Source: Tetrapyrgos nigripes (Eukaryota > Basidiomycota > Agaricomycetes > Agaricales > Campanellaceae). From it: DNA of 64,000 nt. Positions 34,763 to 44,869 of the stretch are shown in pieces. The notes below the pieces were generated by a model. That model was not told the DNA's origin and did no database searches. It saw nothing but the letters and a program-made list of their open reading frames with translations. Position numbers and translations under genes: made by a program. The stretch lies in NCBI GenBank assembly GCA_013368315.1, contig JAACJM010000244.1, positions 1 to 64,000 of the forward strand. The letters are read 5' to 3'. How positions within the stretch are numbered: the stretch's first letter is position 1; the number at the start of each line of letters is the position of its first letter.

Positions 34763-35479
34763 TGTCAGAAATCCTCATCCCAGCCACCCTCAGCACATGC
34801 TGTATCCATATAATCCTTCATATTTCCATATCTGTCATTCTTACATCATTCACCATCTAAGCCCAGAACCCCTCAGAGGGTTTTTTGATTATATCTATGT
34901 GTGCCCCCACCCTATTCTATTTCCATTTCATTTATTATGTCGATCATTCATTCCGTTCATTGCTCCACATCTATATTCATTGTTTAACATTTGATTTATT
35001 CATTCTATTCACTGTTTGGGACTTGCAACCATTTAGTATATTAGTTATAGGAGCATCATAGTTAGTTGCAAAGTCTTGATACAGGAGTTGGTTTCACTAC
35101 TCATATATAGGTAAGCCTCAGAATTGATCTTGTTGTTGTTTCCTTTTATTCTTCTCTGCTTGTTCTGCATTGCGAATCGAGGAATACATGCACTATACTT
35201 GTGCGTGGCAAATCTAGTTGGACGACCCTCTCAGGAGTCACAGTTGTCTTGTATCCTTCACAGGGATTCTCATTCTACATTCACCATCCATTTTGTTCTC
35301 CTTGATCTAGTTCCTTGTTGCCATCTCAGTTGCTGCACAGGCATGTATTAGTGGGTGAGTAGTGTTGCTCCCTCTTGCTGAAGGCACCCCTAGGTTCCAG
35401 ACTCCTCCTGGGGCATTCTCCCCTCATCAATGAGCCCATTTGGCATCAAGAGGCTAGCCCGGCTCAAGGGTTTGTGACA
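34763..35479 (+). repeat. 3' LTR of family L2 copy 1
   Basis: It begins TGTCAGAAATCC and ends TGACA. It aligns to 29869-30636 throughout, apart from an internal deletion at about 35347. Confidence 0.8.
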
Positions 35480-35872
35480 ACAGATTGTGTCTGGAGTGTG
35501 TGCAGGTTGCGTCTGGGGTGCATGCAGGTTGCATCCAGAGTGCACAGTTGTGTCTGGAGTGTGTGCAGGTTGCATCTGAGGTGCATGCAGGCAGGTTGCA
35601 TCCAGAGTGCACAGTTGTGTCCAGAGTGCCTGCAGGTTGCATCTGGGGTGTGTGCAGGTTGCATCCAGAGTGCATGGTTGCGTCTGGAGTGCATGCAGGT
35701 TGCATCCAGAATGCATGGAAGTTGTGTCCGGGGTGTGTGCAGGTTCCATCCAGGGTGTGTGCAGGTTGTGTCCAGATTGTGCACAGGTTGTGTCCAGAGT
35801 GCACGCAAGTTGCATCTGGAGTGCACGCAGGTTGTATCCAGAGTGCGCCCACTTTGCATGCAGAGTGCGTCC
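35480..35872 (+). repeat. 22-bp minisatellite, continuation right of the LTR element
   Basis: The unit TTGTGTCTGGAGTGTGTGCA resumes in the same orientation as 29170-29868, exactly where the LTR element ends. The last units (ACTTTGCATGCAGAGTG, about 35850) mirror the left arm near 28810 (CACTCTGCATGCAAAGT). The whole array was therefore an inverted repeat before the insertion. Confidence 0.85.
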
Positions 35873-35875
35873 AGG

Positions 35876-36285
35876 CAAGGGGGTGGTAGAACAGATATCT
35901 GGCACATCACCTGGGATGGAGGGGGGGGTCCAAGGTCCTGCTAAATTTTTTTGGACCCTCTCCAGGTGGGCACCTAAGTAGGTTCCCGAGGCTGAGGGTG
36001 ACATGATACCAAGTTTTTCAGAGGTTTTGAAGTGTTTCCTGCTATTTCAGAATGAGGAATGTATCAATCAACTCATTTGAAGTTGGTTTAAGGATATCTG
36101 AGGTCCTCTCTCCTTGTTGTGGACAATCTGATTAGTAATTATCAATACATGTGACTTTATCTATATCTTATCAGGTAATATGTGACTTCATATTTACCAT
36201 ATATGGAAGGAGAGGGGGGGTCAGAGGGTCTTGCTAAATTTTGTTTGGAGAGGATGTATGGAATTTCTATTCCACCACCCCCTTG
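35876..36285. mobile_element. hAT-like MITE with CAAGGGGGTGG ends
   Basis: The ends CAAGGGGGTGGTAGAA and TTCCACCACCCCCTTG are inverted repeats. The block CTGCTAAATTTTTTTGGACC inside resembles the interior of the hAT-type MITE at 60756-61133. Its flanks do not form a clear 8-bp duplication, so the hAT assignment rests on resemblance. A single similar end (CAAGGGGGTGGTGGAAT) lies near 61595. Confidence 0.55.
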
Positions 36286-37509
36286 TGCCAGGGTCATGAT
36301 GGGGAGAAGATATTAGTCTCATCAGCAGTAAACTAGTCATGTGTCTCAGAGAACGAAATGTTGCTGGTGAGACAGTTAGGGAAGGGTCAACGAGTTCCCG
36401 ATGAGTACTTACTACTCACCCATCCTGTTTTGCACTGCAGGTTCTTGTAGCCCATAGCGAGTGATTTATCCCTTTTCTTTCTTCATCTGTAACTTGCTGT
36501 TACTGAGATCAAATGTGTAAGCCGTTCATATGCGACCTCTGGTAAACCTAGTTGTTACGCGAGTTGCAGCATTGTTTCGAGTCCTATTTAGGACAAGTCT
36601 TATTCTGGGCTCAAATGGTCCCACTTTTTGAATCCCGAGAAAATATATCCTTTTCTGTCAACACGGCAGACTTGGCACCAAGCACTTTCTCCGCAATTTT
36701 TCCATCCAGCTTTCGTCGAGCAAGCAGTGCCAAGTCCACGGCCCGCATATACCTCCTCGGGGTCAATAATTCAATTGCTTTTTGGGTAATGGGATGAGGA
36801 CTCGTACCTGCCGCCGTATACGGTGGCCCGCACTAACATATTGCGTTGAGAATTGCACCTGTTCTTCTTCAAGATCATGATTAACGATGGCCTTTGAGTG
36901 ATGATAAATTTGGAATGAATACACTTTTGTTTGTCCATTCGCTTGGCGTCGTGTCTTTTTTAGTACTCGATGGATAGCGTTGAAAAGAGGTAAAAATGTG
37001 TTTTTTGTTGACCAACTTCTGTCGCTGCCTACCTTGTATGTACGCGGTAGCTGTGAATTTTGTATGAATTAGGGCTAGAACGCTTTAAAAATTCTAATTG
37101 ATGTTAAGAGCCGTCGATCAGAAGCCGTCTAGACGTGGTACAGACACATAATTGAGAGTGGTCAAAAAACTTTGGCCTGCAATCGCGACGTTTCGTTACA
37201 AGTCCTCACTCCTACGCCAAGCTCCCGAAACGGCGCCAGTTCAAACCGAACGGATGGAACCGAGCCTACTTGGTTCACACAGGATTTTTGGACCTCGTTA
37301 TCGTGCCACCGCGCAGCGATGGCCCACATTTCCTTCATGATGAGAATTTCAGTAACTAGTACGAGGAAATGAGGCTTATCTATCATTCTTCAATAACGCG
37401 AGAGGAGTAGAGACTCAGGACGGACAAAAATTCAAATTGCATCAGCAAACCAGATTCCATGTCTAATTCTAGGCCACATATTCATCCTTATCTTTAGATA
37501 CAAGGGACT
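36286..37509. other. Intergenic, no gene recognised
   Basis: This is the downstream flank of the P450 gene. Open frames at 36552-36797 and 37152-37372 show no recognisable domain. Confidence 0.45.
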
Positions 37510-39862
37510 TCATGTATCTGTCACATCCTTCTCGTCAAAACCGTTCTGCATCAACTTCACTGCTTCCGGAGAGCGAGGTACGAAACGACATTTGAAGGGC
37601 TTAGGATGGCTTTGAAGACAGTTAATAAGAGAGCTGAAGTTGCTTGATAACCCAAACTGAACTGACCTGATCAAGGCATATTCATATTCAACCACAGGTT
37701 CGATTTCTTTTCCGTTCACATCAAGAGCTTTCTTGAAGTTGCAGGTCGCCAAGAGAGAGGCTATGACAAGCCAAGTGGTATCTAATGCGAGCCAGCGACC
37801 TGGACAGATTCTGCTTGTTATGTGAGTATTTATGCAACGTGAATCTTGGGATCGAACGAACCGCCTTCCAAAACCAAAACCGAATAAAGAGGGATTTGGG
37901 GGGAGTTCTTGACCTTCCTTCTTGATGAATCGGTCCGGATCAAATTTGAACGGCTCTGGGTAGACCTCTGGGTCGTGAAGGATTGCCCTGAGACAATTGT
38001 GGCGTGTCTGCATCAGATCTGACGGGAAAAGCTGCATTGAAAACGTAAGCCTTACCAGGCGTTTCCAATGACAGTGGAACCCTTTGGAATCCAGTACCCT
38101 TCGTAGATATCGTGTTCCATCACGCGATGAGGAGCAGCTAAGCCGCAGTAACTTTAAATCAGTAACTGTACTGGTAGTCCGAAGAAAGACCCTCTTACTT
38201 ACCGAGAGGAGTAATTGGCTGCAATCTCATAACCTCGTCGATAATCGCATCAATGTAAGAGAGGAATGGCCGATCACTGTAGTCGGGGAGCCTGCGAGCC
38301 TGCGAGCCATCCTGGCCCAGAACGGAGTCAAGTTCAGCCTGAGCCTTCTCTTGAATTTCCGGATGTAGGAGGAGGTTGAGGATGATCGAAAGCATCAGAG
38401 TGACAGACTAAGAACTATATCAGTTGCGAATAAGATTACACAAGCAATAAGTGTACGTACTGAATCCGATCCTCCTGCATCATCATTCGGGGATCAATAG
38501 GAGCAGTAGGTTACTGAGATCGCTACACGCACCTAGATATGCAACAGCACTGGTATTCTTCACGACTTCCTCCATCTCTGACTCACTACCAAATCTTTCC
38601 AGGTTTTCAGTAACAAAGCAGGGAGGAACGGTACCGGCTTTCTATATGTTTGATTTAGGATTTGCCGCATGGATAGATAATAACATCACGAACGATAGAT
38701 GCCTTCATCTTCTCCCAAGGTTTATCTCTCAGGTCGAACGCATACTGCGACCAAATCTTAGCATTGCGCTTGAAACCAGCTCCCGGAAACCACGCTACAC
38801 CATGATCATCAAAATTTCACGATGGCACAGATGTAATGCAAATTCAAAAGACTCACCAGGAATGTGCTTCAACGGAGGGAAGTAATCAACTAGGTATGTT
38901 CCGTGGTTGAAGGCAGCATGAAAAGGCTCGATGGCTCGATGGACCAGTTTAACATAGAAGTCTTGATCTTCCTCTGAAGTCATTCCATATGTGACACGAA
39001 GGATGATGTTTCCCGAATGACTACAGATGCAGCGTTCAACTTGAGGTGGATTCAAGCAGCATCCCAACGTGTACTTACCGTTGAAAATGTGTGTTGAAAT
39101 CTTCAGGACTGTCCAACAGTCTCTTCATCAACTTGTTGGTAGCGAGCCTTTGAATTGGGTAATAGTCTACCATACATCGTGGTTGAAAATATTGATGGAA
39201 TGTCCGACGGTACAGCCTGTAATTTTTGTCCGGCATTGTTATAGATGATCATTGAAATAAAATAAGGCAGACGTGCCTCCAGAGAGGGTCAGAATAATTG
39301 AAGTCTGAAACTGCGTGAGACCATGAAGGCTTGAGAGCAACAACCATTGCTTACGACCAAAGTCCCAAAACCATCTGCCACAAAATCATTCGAGAATAAC
39401 AGTGAGCGAGTCGAGACACTTCACACTGCGCACAGTACAACTCACCCCATTAAATCGTTGATCATAGGAAGGTCTATATTTTGCATACGGGAGGTGAGTC
39501 TTCTGATGGGCTGATACTCCTGGAAGAGACTTACGTGGTCTATCAGAGTACAAAGCAGATCTCTTGTCGAAAATTTCCATCACCGCTTTCATCGAGTTCA
39601 GCACAATGGTGTGGTCGCCGAGTACCTCAATATGAAGGACATCGGTGTTGTATCGCTTTGCCAGATCGATGTAATCCAGGTACAGATGTTGAGAGCTTGG
39701 TTTCTTCACCCCCAGTCGAATGGCAAGGGTGTCAATCAGGCTGGTAAGACCCTTTGGACCAGGAGGAAGAGGGTTTCGACGACGAGTCAAGAATAAACGA
39801 AAGAGAACAGCGACCAGTAGTGAAAATGCGACCACATGAGGAATCCCTGCAAAGAATACCAT
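37510..39862 (-). CDS. Cytochrome P450 monooxygenase, membrane-anchored
   Basis: Microsomal P450s hydroxylate small molecules with electrons from NADPH-P450 reductase at the ER. Exons: 39535-39862, 39446-39473, 39355-39374, 39277-39310, 39079-39216, 38857-39020, 38694-38794, 38533-38641, 38461-38474, 38203-38407, 38056-38137, 37862-37987, 37667-37810, 37510-37609. They total 1593 nt, an open 530-aa protein. An N-terminal anchor (about residues 5-25) is followed by the Pro-rich hinge NPLPPGPKG. The I-helix is GGSDSSVT, the K-helix ExxR is Glu370-Arg373, and the heme loop FGFGRRICPGR has Cys452 and is split by an intron. Intron 4 (39217-39276) needs a GC-AG boundary. Several exons are very small (14, 20, 28 nt). 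The substrate is unknown. Confidence 0.92.
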
Positions 39863-39908
39863 GACTTCAGCGGAGACAAGACTTGGACAGAGTGTGATTT
39901 TTATCCAG

Positions 39909-39919
39909 TATATATATAA
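39909..39919 (-). promoter_or_regulatory. TATA box of P450 gene
   Basis: A TATATATA run on the minus strand lies about 47-57 bp upstream of the ATG at 39862. Confidence 0.5.
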
Positions 39920-40428
39920 TGGCGTTTGACTTTTGAGTAATGAGATACCTGTTGATCCGCTGTGCAGAACACGCCGCTTTACGTAACTGCAGGAACTTAA
40001 ACCTACTCGTCCAACCGTGGGAACGTAAATCTACTCGTAAGCGGGGTAGATCTTGCTATCTACTCGTCAAACCGGGTAGATTGGCTATCTACTCCTGCTA
40101 TGTATGCAGCGGCAGCGTATCTCCTGAACTCGGTTTTCAAGTTGGAATAGCGTCGCAATGTCCTTCCAGACAAACAGCCGGGTAGATAGTGTATTGGAAA
40201 ATACGATTACACAGCTATAGTGAAGTAGTCGCGCGGGATGTGCGTTTTCAGAGCTGCGGGTCGGATGACTGACACGCTGGAACGGAATGGAAGGTAGCAA
40301 AGTAGAATTTTGCGTCCAAATACATGGACCCCGGCGCATCAGCGCTCAGCTCTTGGTCCTAAAAGCTCGGTATTAGAGTCCTCTTCCTCCTCCTCGAGTA
40401 TTGCAAGAGGGGTAACAGTTACGAGGCC

Positions 40429-40780
40429 CCTTTAGGGCCGAGTTAACTTAACTCGTCTTTGCAATTCAGTCGCAACTTTTCCACGTCTGCAGATTTATAT
40501 TGCCGGTCTCTACGATGCCGACAACCGAGCAATCGGTCTAGACTCAGTCCAAGGATGACGCGATGCGTCAGCGTCTTCAACGTCACAGCCTTTTCGTCTC
40601 GAGGGCTCTTCTCTACGAACATGGATGGCTTTCACTTTAGCTGTCAGTTTGTTACTGCTGATAATAGGAAAAAGATATTGATAAGGGCATTATATGTACA
40701 GGATTAATGTTAGTATCTGTTCAACGCTGAGATAAGAGGGCCTCATAACTTGCCATGCGAAGCAGTGGCACATTTCCCCA
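40429..40780 (-). mobile_element. MITE family A, copy 2 (upstream of P450)
   Basis: It begins TTACGAGGCCCC with GCCGAGTTAACTT behind it. It ends GGGCCTCATAACTTGCCATG, with GAAGCAGTGGCACATTTCCC outside the inner repeat. It lies about 570 bp upstream of the P450 start codon. No coding capacity. Confidence 0.7.
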
Positions 40781-41236
40781 ATAAGTTCAGCTATGTTCAT
40801 GTCTAGTGCCAGTTTGCTGGAAGTGGGACGTGTTGGATTTGTCTGGCGTTTTGATCGGTGTCGTGGAAGTTCCATAGTGGAGTGGGCTATCGCGTTCGAG
40901 GGCAGACGGTCACATCCAGTATGCGAGAAAAATAATTTAGACACTCGTATGTTTCGCCACTCGAGGTGGCTATCAACCATCGTACGCTCTTCGCCGTTCT
41001 CTGCGACGGCACAGCGGACGACGATGGGTATTTGCCATCCATTTTTTTGCAACCTGAAATCTCGAACTTCTGCTCGGCGCCGGAACTACCCCATATGGAA
41101 CTCTGGCATTGGTTTGAAGAAGCTGCAAGCAAGGGTCTCTGCCTACGCAGTCGGCAATTCTCTAGTTGGAGAGGATTTTTATTACCACGGCATGGCCGGG
41201 TTCCGGAAGCATCGTATGATATACTCCGATTACATA

Positions 41237-41469
41237 CAGTAGATGCGAAAAATGATGCGGCTTCCTTTTTTGGAATCTAGCTCCGGGCTGATTTCTGGCT
41301 TCCCGGTTGCTTCGGGATGGGTCAACACATACGAGAGAAGATCCCCGTACAACTTTTTTAGCAACGCTAAGGCTCCGTTGAAGGAGAGTGAAGCAGAAGA
41401 TTTTGCCCCGGCAGCCCGGCACCCCGCTATTTCCATAAAAGGAAGCCGCATCATTTTTCGCATCTACTG
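41237..41469. mobile_element. Tc1/mariner-type MITE, 233 bp, long inverted ends
   Basis: Nearly perfect inverted ends of about 40 bp start CAGTAGATGCGAAAAATGAT and end with its reverse complement. TA lies on both sides (41235-41236 and 41470-41471). The two mirrored open frames beginning MRKMMRLPF on opposite strands are by-products of the palindrome. Non-autonomous. Confidence 0.8.
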
Positions 41470-42288
41470 TAGTCCTAGATGATTACATTCTCTTCTACCG
41501 TAGATGTCTACTTAACTGGACAGAGCCAGAGAATCGAGCATGCAGAAAAGTCGAGGTTGAGGAGCCGGGCGCTGCAAAGGAGGGCAAAAAGATGTATTTA
41601 GATGGCGGCTGGAGAGGATATGATAGGGAATTAACAAGTACAGGCGCTGTTCAGAGGTAGAATGCTAAGAGAACAACTTTTGACAAGTTGGAGGGAAAGA
41701 GAGTGGATGATGAAGACACGTGTCATCGGAGTTCGGAGCCGACATCGTGTTTACATTTGTTTACGGAAAAAACGCCGAAACCAATGAATTAAGGGAATTT
41801 TTTTTTTTGGAGCCAGGTGAGCTGTGGGAGTCGGATGTGTCGGACTTCGGTCCAAACCTCCGTAACACTTTTCTTCCAAGCTAACATCTCTTCCCTTCTC
41901 TTCCTCTCGACGCGCTGTAACATCACGGTCCAGTCATGCCAACAGCCCACTGGACTCCAGCGAGGATCCAGTACTAGCTAGCAGCTCCAACTCTATGTCT
42001 TTCACTTTCACTTCTTTCACCATTCCGGAGGCACTGCGAAGCCTTTCTGCGACAACGCTCTGGCTTGATCCTGAGTTGTATCACACATGATTTACTCTTT
42101 TTGTGATTTTCTATGCAATTTTATCTTTCAGAAGTTCCAAGAAATACTGTCAAAGCAAGCGGGTAAAAAAATATGAAAAAAGTACAAGATGTTTGTGTAT
42201 ATAGTGGTCTATATCCAGATTGTCCATTTCATTACATTGGGATCATCATCATCGACCTCAAAGATTTAGGACCCCCATACGCACTCAC

Positions 42289-43675
42289 TCACTGAGGCTT
42301 AATGGGCTGAGGGTAACCAACCCTGACGGTATTAATCTCAAGACCCAAGAACATGCTAATGTCAGTTCCGTCACCAATGTACAATCCCGGGAATCCTGGG
42401 TCAACAGGAACAACAGCTTCGAGTTCCTTGATCTGAGCAGGGCTCAGAGCAATATCAAGGGCTTCGATGTTTTGTTCCCAGTTTTCTGGCTTGCGACCAC
42501 CCAGGATGGGGAAGACGTAGGTTGTCTTCTGGAGGAGATAGGCGATGGCGACTGCGTTGTGTGCACATCAGGAACAAGATCAGGAAATTTGAATGAAGAC
42601 ACGCACCAGCACGAATACTCTTCGCCCCAACCTCCTTCGCAACCTTCTCCAAAGCCTTGCTCACTGCAATCTCTCGAGCAGTCATCTCTGCCCCACCTGG
42701 GAACTGTCTCCCATCACCTCTAGCTCTAGCTTCAGCATGAGCTTTTTCCTCTGCTTCAGTGCGGAATTTGCCTCCTGCCAAAGCGTTCCAGGGAGAGAGA
42801 GCAAGACCTTGTGCTCTGGCCATTGGGATGATTTCCCGCTCGAAAGTTCTGTCCATGACGTTCCAGGCGCCTTGATAGACGACGAAGGGAGTCTTTCCCA
42901 TCAAACGAGCGTAGGTGTTAGCTTCCGAAACGATCCAAGCTGGGGTGTCGGAGATACCCTGATATCAAAGATAGAATGAGCTTTTGACGGTTGGATGAAT
43001 CATTGAAATCGATCGCACCAAGTAGATAACCTTGCCCTGTTGAACGACGTTGTGTAGCGCGTCCATGACCTCGGAAACGGAGCAGTCCCAGTCCCACCAG
43101 TGAACGTAGAGAAGATCGATGTATGTAGTTCGGAGCTTTTTCAAGGAAGCCTCGACGGAAACATGAAGCGATTTGGCGTTGTTACCAACGAATTGGACTT
43201 TCTGCTTGACGTTGGGATCGTTCTTTTTGTAGCCAGAGGAGTACTGATTTCGAATTTCGATGAGTTTGAGAGCTTGGAAAGATAAATCACGACTGTGCAC
43301 ACCTTGGTAGCGATGAAGAGCTGATCCCGGATTCCTTTCTCTTCCGCCCATTTTCCGATGATCTTTTCAGAAGTCTCCTCTTGGCTGTCATCGAAAAATC
43401 TAGTCGGTCACAAGGTGAATGGGTTCGAGACAAAAGACATACTAGTTATTTGAGGTATCGATGAAGTTACCGCCAAGTTCATAGAATTTGTCGAGTAACT
43501 TGTAAGATTTCTCCTCATCCATCTCGCCCCATACAGATTTCCATCCAGAGTCACCAGATCCGACACTGGCGCCCCCCAATACAAGAGGAGAAACGCGAAC
43601 ACCGGCCTTTTGGGAAAGAGGGCGGTAGATACCGAGCTTGGAGGGAGGGGCATCGGGAGGCAGGAAAGCAGACAT
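42289..43675 (-). CDS. Aldo-keto reductase, aryl-alcohol dehydrogenase (AAD) type, copy 1
   Basis: Fungal AAD-type AKRs reduce aromatic aldehydes and related carbonyls with NADPH in the cytosol. Exons: 43443-43675, 43303-43384, 43019-43243, 42607-42958, 42289-42551. The sum is 1155 nt, 384 aa, the usual length. The AKR tetrad is visible: Asp73 (NFIDTSNN), Tyr78, Lys105 (LFIATK) and His153 (LLYVHWWDW). FPILGGRKPENW near the C-terminus fits cofactor binding. The second acceptor was chosen at GACAG/CCAAG, because an earlier AG gives an immediate stop; copy 2 supports the same choice. Nearly identical to 59122-60505. Confidence 0.94.
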
Positions 43676-43754
43676 AGTGTGGCAAGGATTTGATTGAGAG
43701 TTGTATCCGTTAAAAGGGAGATGGTAGTTGTTAAGCGTGGTCGTTCTTCCAGTC

Positions 43755-43763
43755 TTTATATAC
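43755..43763 (-). promoter_or_regulatory. TATA box of AKR copy 1
   Basis: TATATAAAG on the minus strand lies about 80-88 bp upstream of the ATG. Copy 2 has a TATATAA at a similar distance. Confidence 0.5.
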
Positions 43764-44237
43764 TAATCGATGAAATAACCGCAGCCAGACTCGGAGAAAG
43801 AGGAGGCCTTCCTCGTTCACTGAGACCACCTGTAGATGATTAGGACACATTTTTTACCCCTCTTTCTCGGTGTTCTGCAGTCAATTCCCTACAGGACCGG
43901 GAATCGGGAGTTACTCGTCTTTGTTTGTATGCCTCATCATATTATCCGCTGCTTCTTCGGTGGTTCTGTCATTCCTAGTATCTTAGTCAGATCCCTAATG
44001 TACCGGGATTGAAGTCGTTTATTGTTAGCCATGGGGTGTGCACAAGGAAGTAATGGGTTCTGCGCGGGAGACGAGCGGTTGACAAGCGGTTGACAAGCGG
44101 GAGATGTAAACTTGATGTACACGTATACGTAACACAAAGATTTTACAGCCGTTCCTATATAATGAGAAACGCCGCGGAGTTTATTTTTTGTCACAATGTA
44201 GTGCGTAACAGGTCAAATTTACAACAGTGTTGTCAAT

Positions 44238-44832
44238 TAGGGAACAGCACGGGGATCCCGCGGGGAAAAATTCTGACCCGTCCCCGTCCCCGTCAAAACC
44301 CGTCCCCGCCCTCGCGGGTCACGGGTTTACAACAGGGCAGACGGGTCTGAGGCAAACCCCGCGGGTTCACGGGTACCCCTACATACATTAAGTACTTATA
44401 CCTCAAATATCATCATACCCCTCTGGCATCTCATCTCCTCTGCATCCAGATCAGTTCACAACGGCCTTCTCTTTTGTCTGGTTTCAAGTTTCCCGGAAAT
44501 GGGTGAGGCCTGAGGCCTGAGGGCGCATTGTCACTTGATTATTACTTTACATACATAAATGAAGCATGAGGATTTTTTTTTGTGTATGTAATTATTGTAA
44601 GATCTACCTACGAATCTTGTATGAGTATGCCTAAATGTATGACTATACTTACAGCTGGTTGCTGTAAATAATTATGCTGAGTCGATCTTCTATAGTACCA
44701 GACAGCAGGTTGGTTTACCTGTGTGATGGGTCGCGGGTTTGGCGCGGGATGAGAGAAGCAGCCCCGTCCCCATCCCCGCCATACCCCGTCCCTGCGACCT
44801 GTCATTTCCCCGCTGACCCGTGCTATTCCCTA
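44238..44832. mobile_element. Nested non-autonomous hAT element 1, inside the outer hAT's terminal repeat
   Basis: The ends TAGGGAACAGCACGGG and CCCGTGCTATTCCCTA are inverted repeats. An exact 8-bp duplication TTGTCAAT flanks it (44230-44237, 44833-44840). The interior has GC-rich CCCGTCCCCG-type repeats near both ends and no coding sequence. It cuts the outer element's terminal repeat from its subterminal repeats. Confidence 0.9.
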
Positions 44833-44869
44833 TTGTCAATTAAGGGGTTAATAAGGGCCTTAACACTTA

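Larger units (their letters stand above)
29869..35479 (+). mobile_element. Complete LTR retrotransposon without pol (family L2, copy 1)
   Basis: Two direct LTRs (29869-30636 and 34763-35479) flank a 4.1-kb interior, and a polypurine tract lies before the 3' LTR. The interior contains no reverse transcriptase, integrase or protease motif. It holds a sense gene (about 31013-32305) and a convergent antisense gene (32298-34504), so movement would need another element's enzymes. Flanking ACAGG (29864-29868) and ACAGA (35480-35484) look like a 5-bp target duplication with one change. The element sits inside the 22-bp minisatellite. Confidence 0.85.
41816..43905 (-). repeat. Left arm of inverted segmental duplication carrying an AKR gene
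   Basis: The segment is homologous, in reverse orientation, to 58855-61379. It includes the AKR gene with every intron position, its 3' flank, and a further 240 bp that in the right arm lies beyond a MITE insertion. Similarity fades near GATTCCCGG-like sequence upstream of the promoter (43905) and near 41816 downstream. Confidence 0.85.

Noticed and set aside
35868..36293. 8-bp target duplication for the MITE at 35876-36285
   Set aside because: The flanks CGTCCAGG and TGCCAGGG do not match well enough to count as a duplication.
41230..41482. Mirrored frames beginning MRKMMRLPF on both strands
   Set aside because: They result from the inverted ends of a MITE.
42220..42979. Plus-strand frames opposite AKR copy 1 (and their counterparts at 59866-60616 on the minus strand)
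   Set aside because: They are antisense shadows of the AKR exons, conserved only because the exons are.
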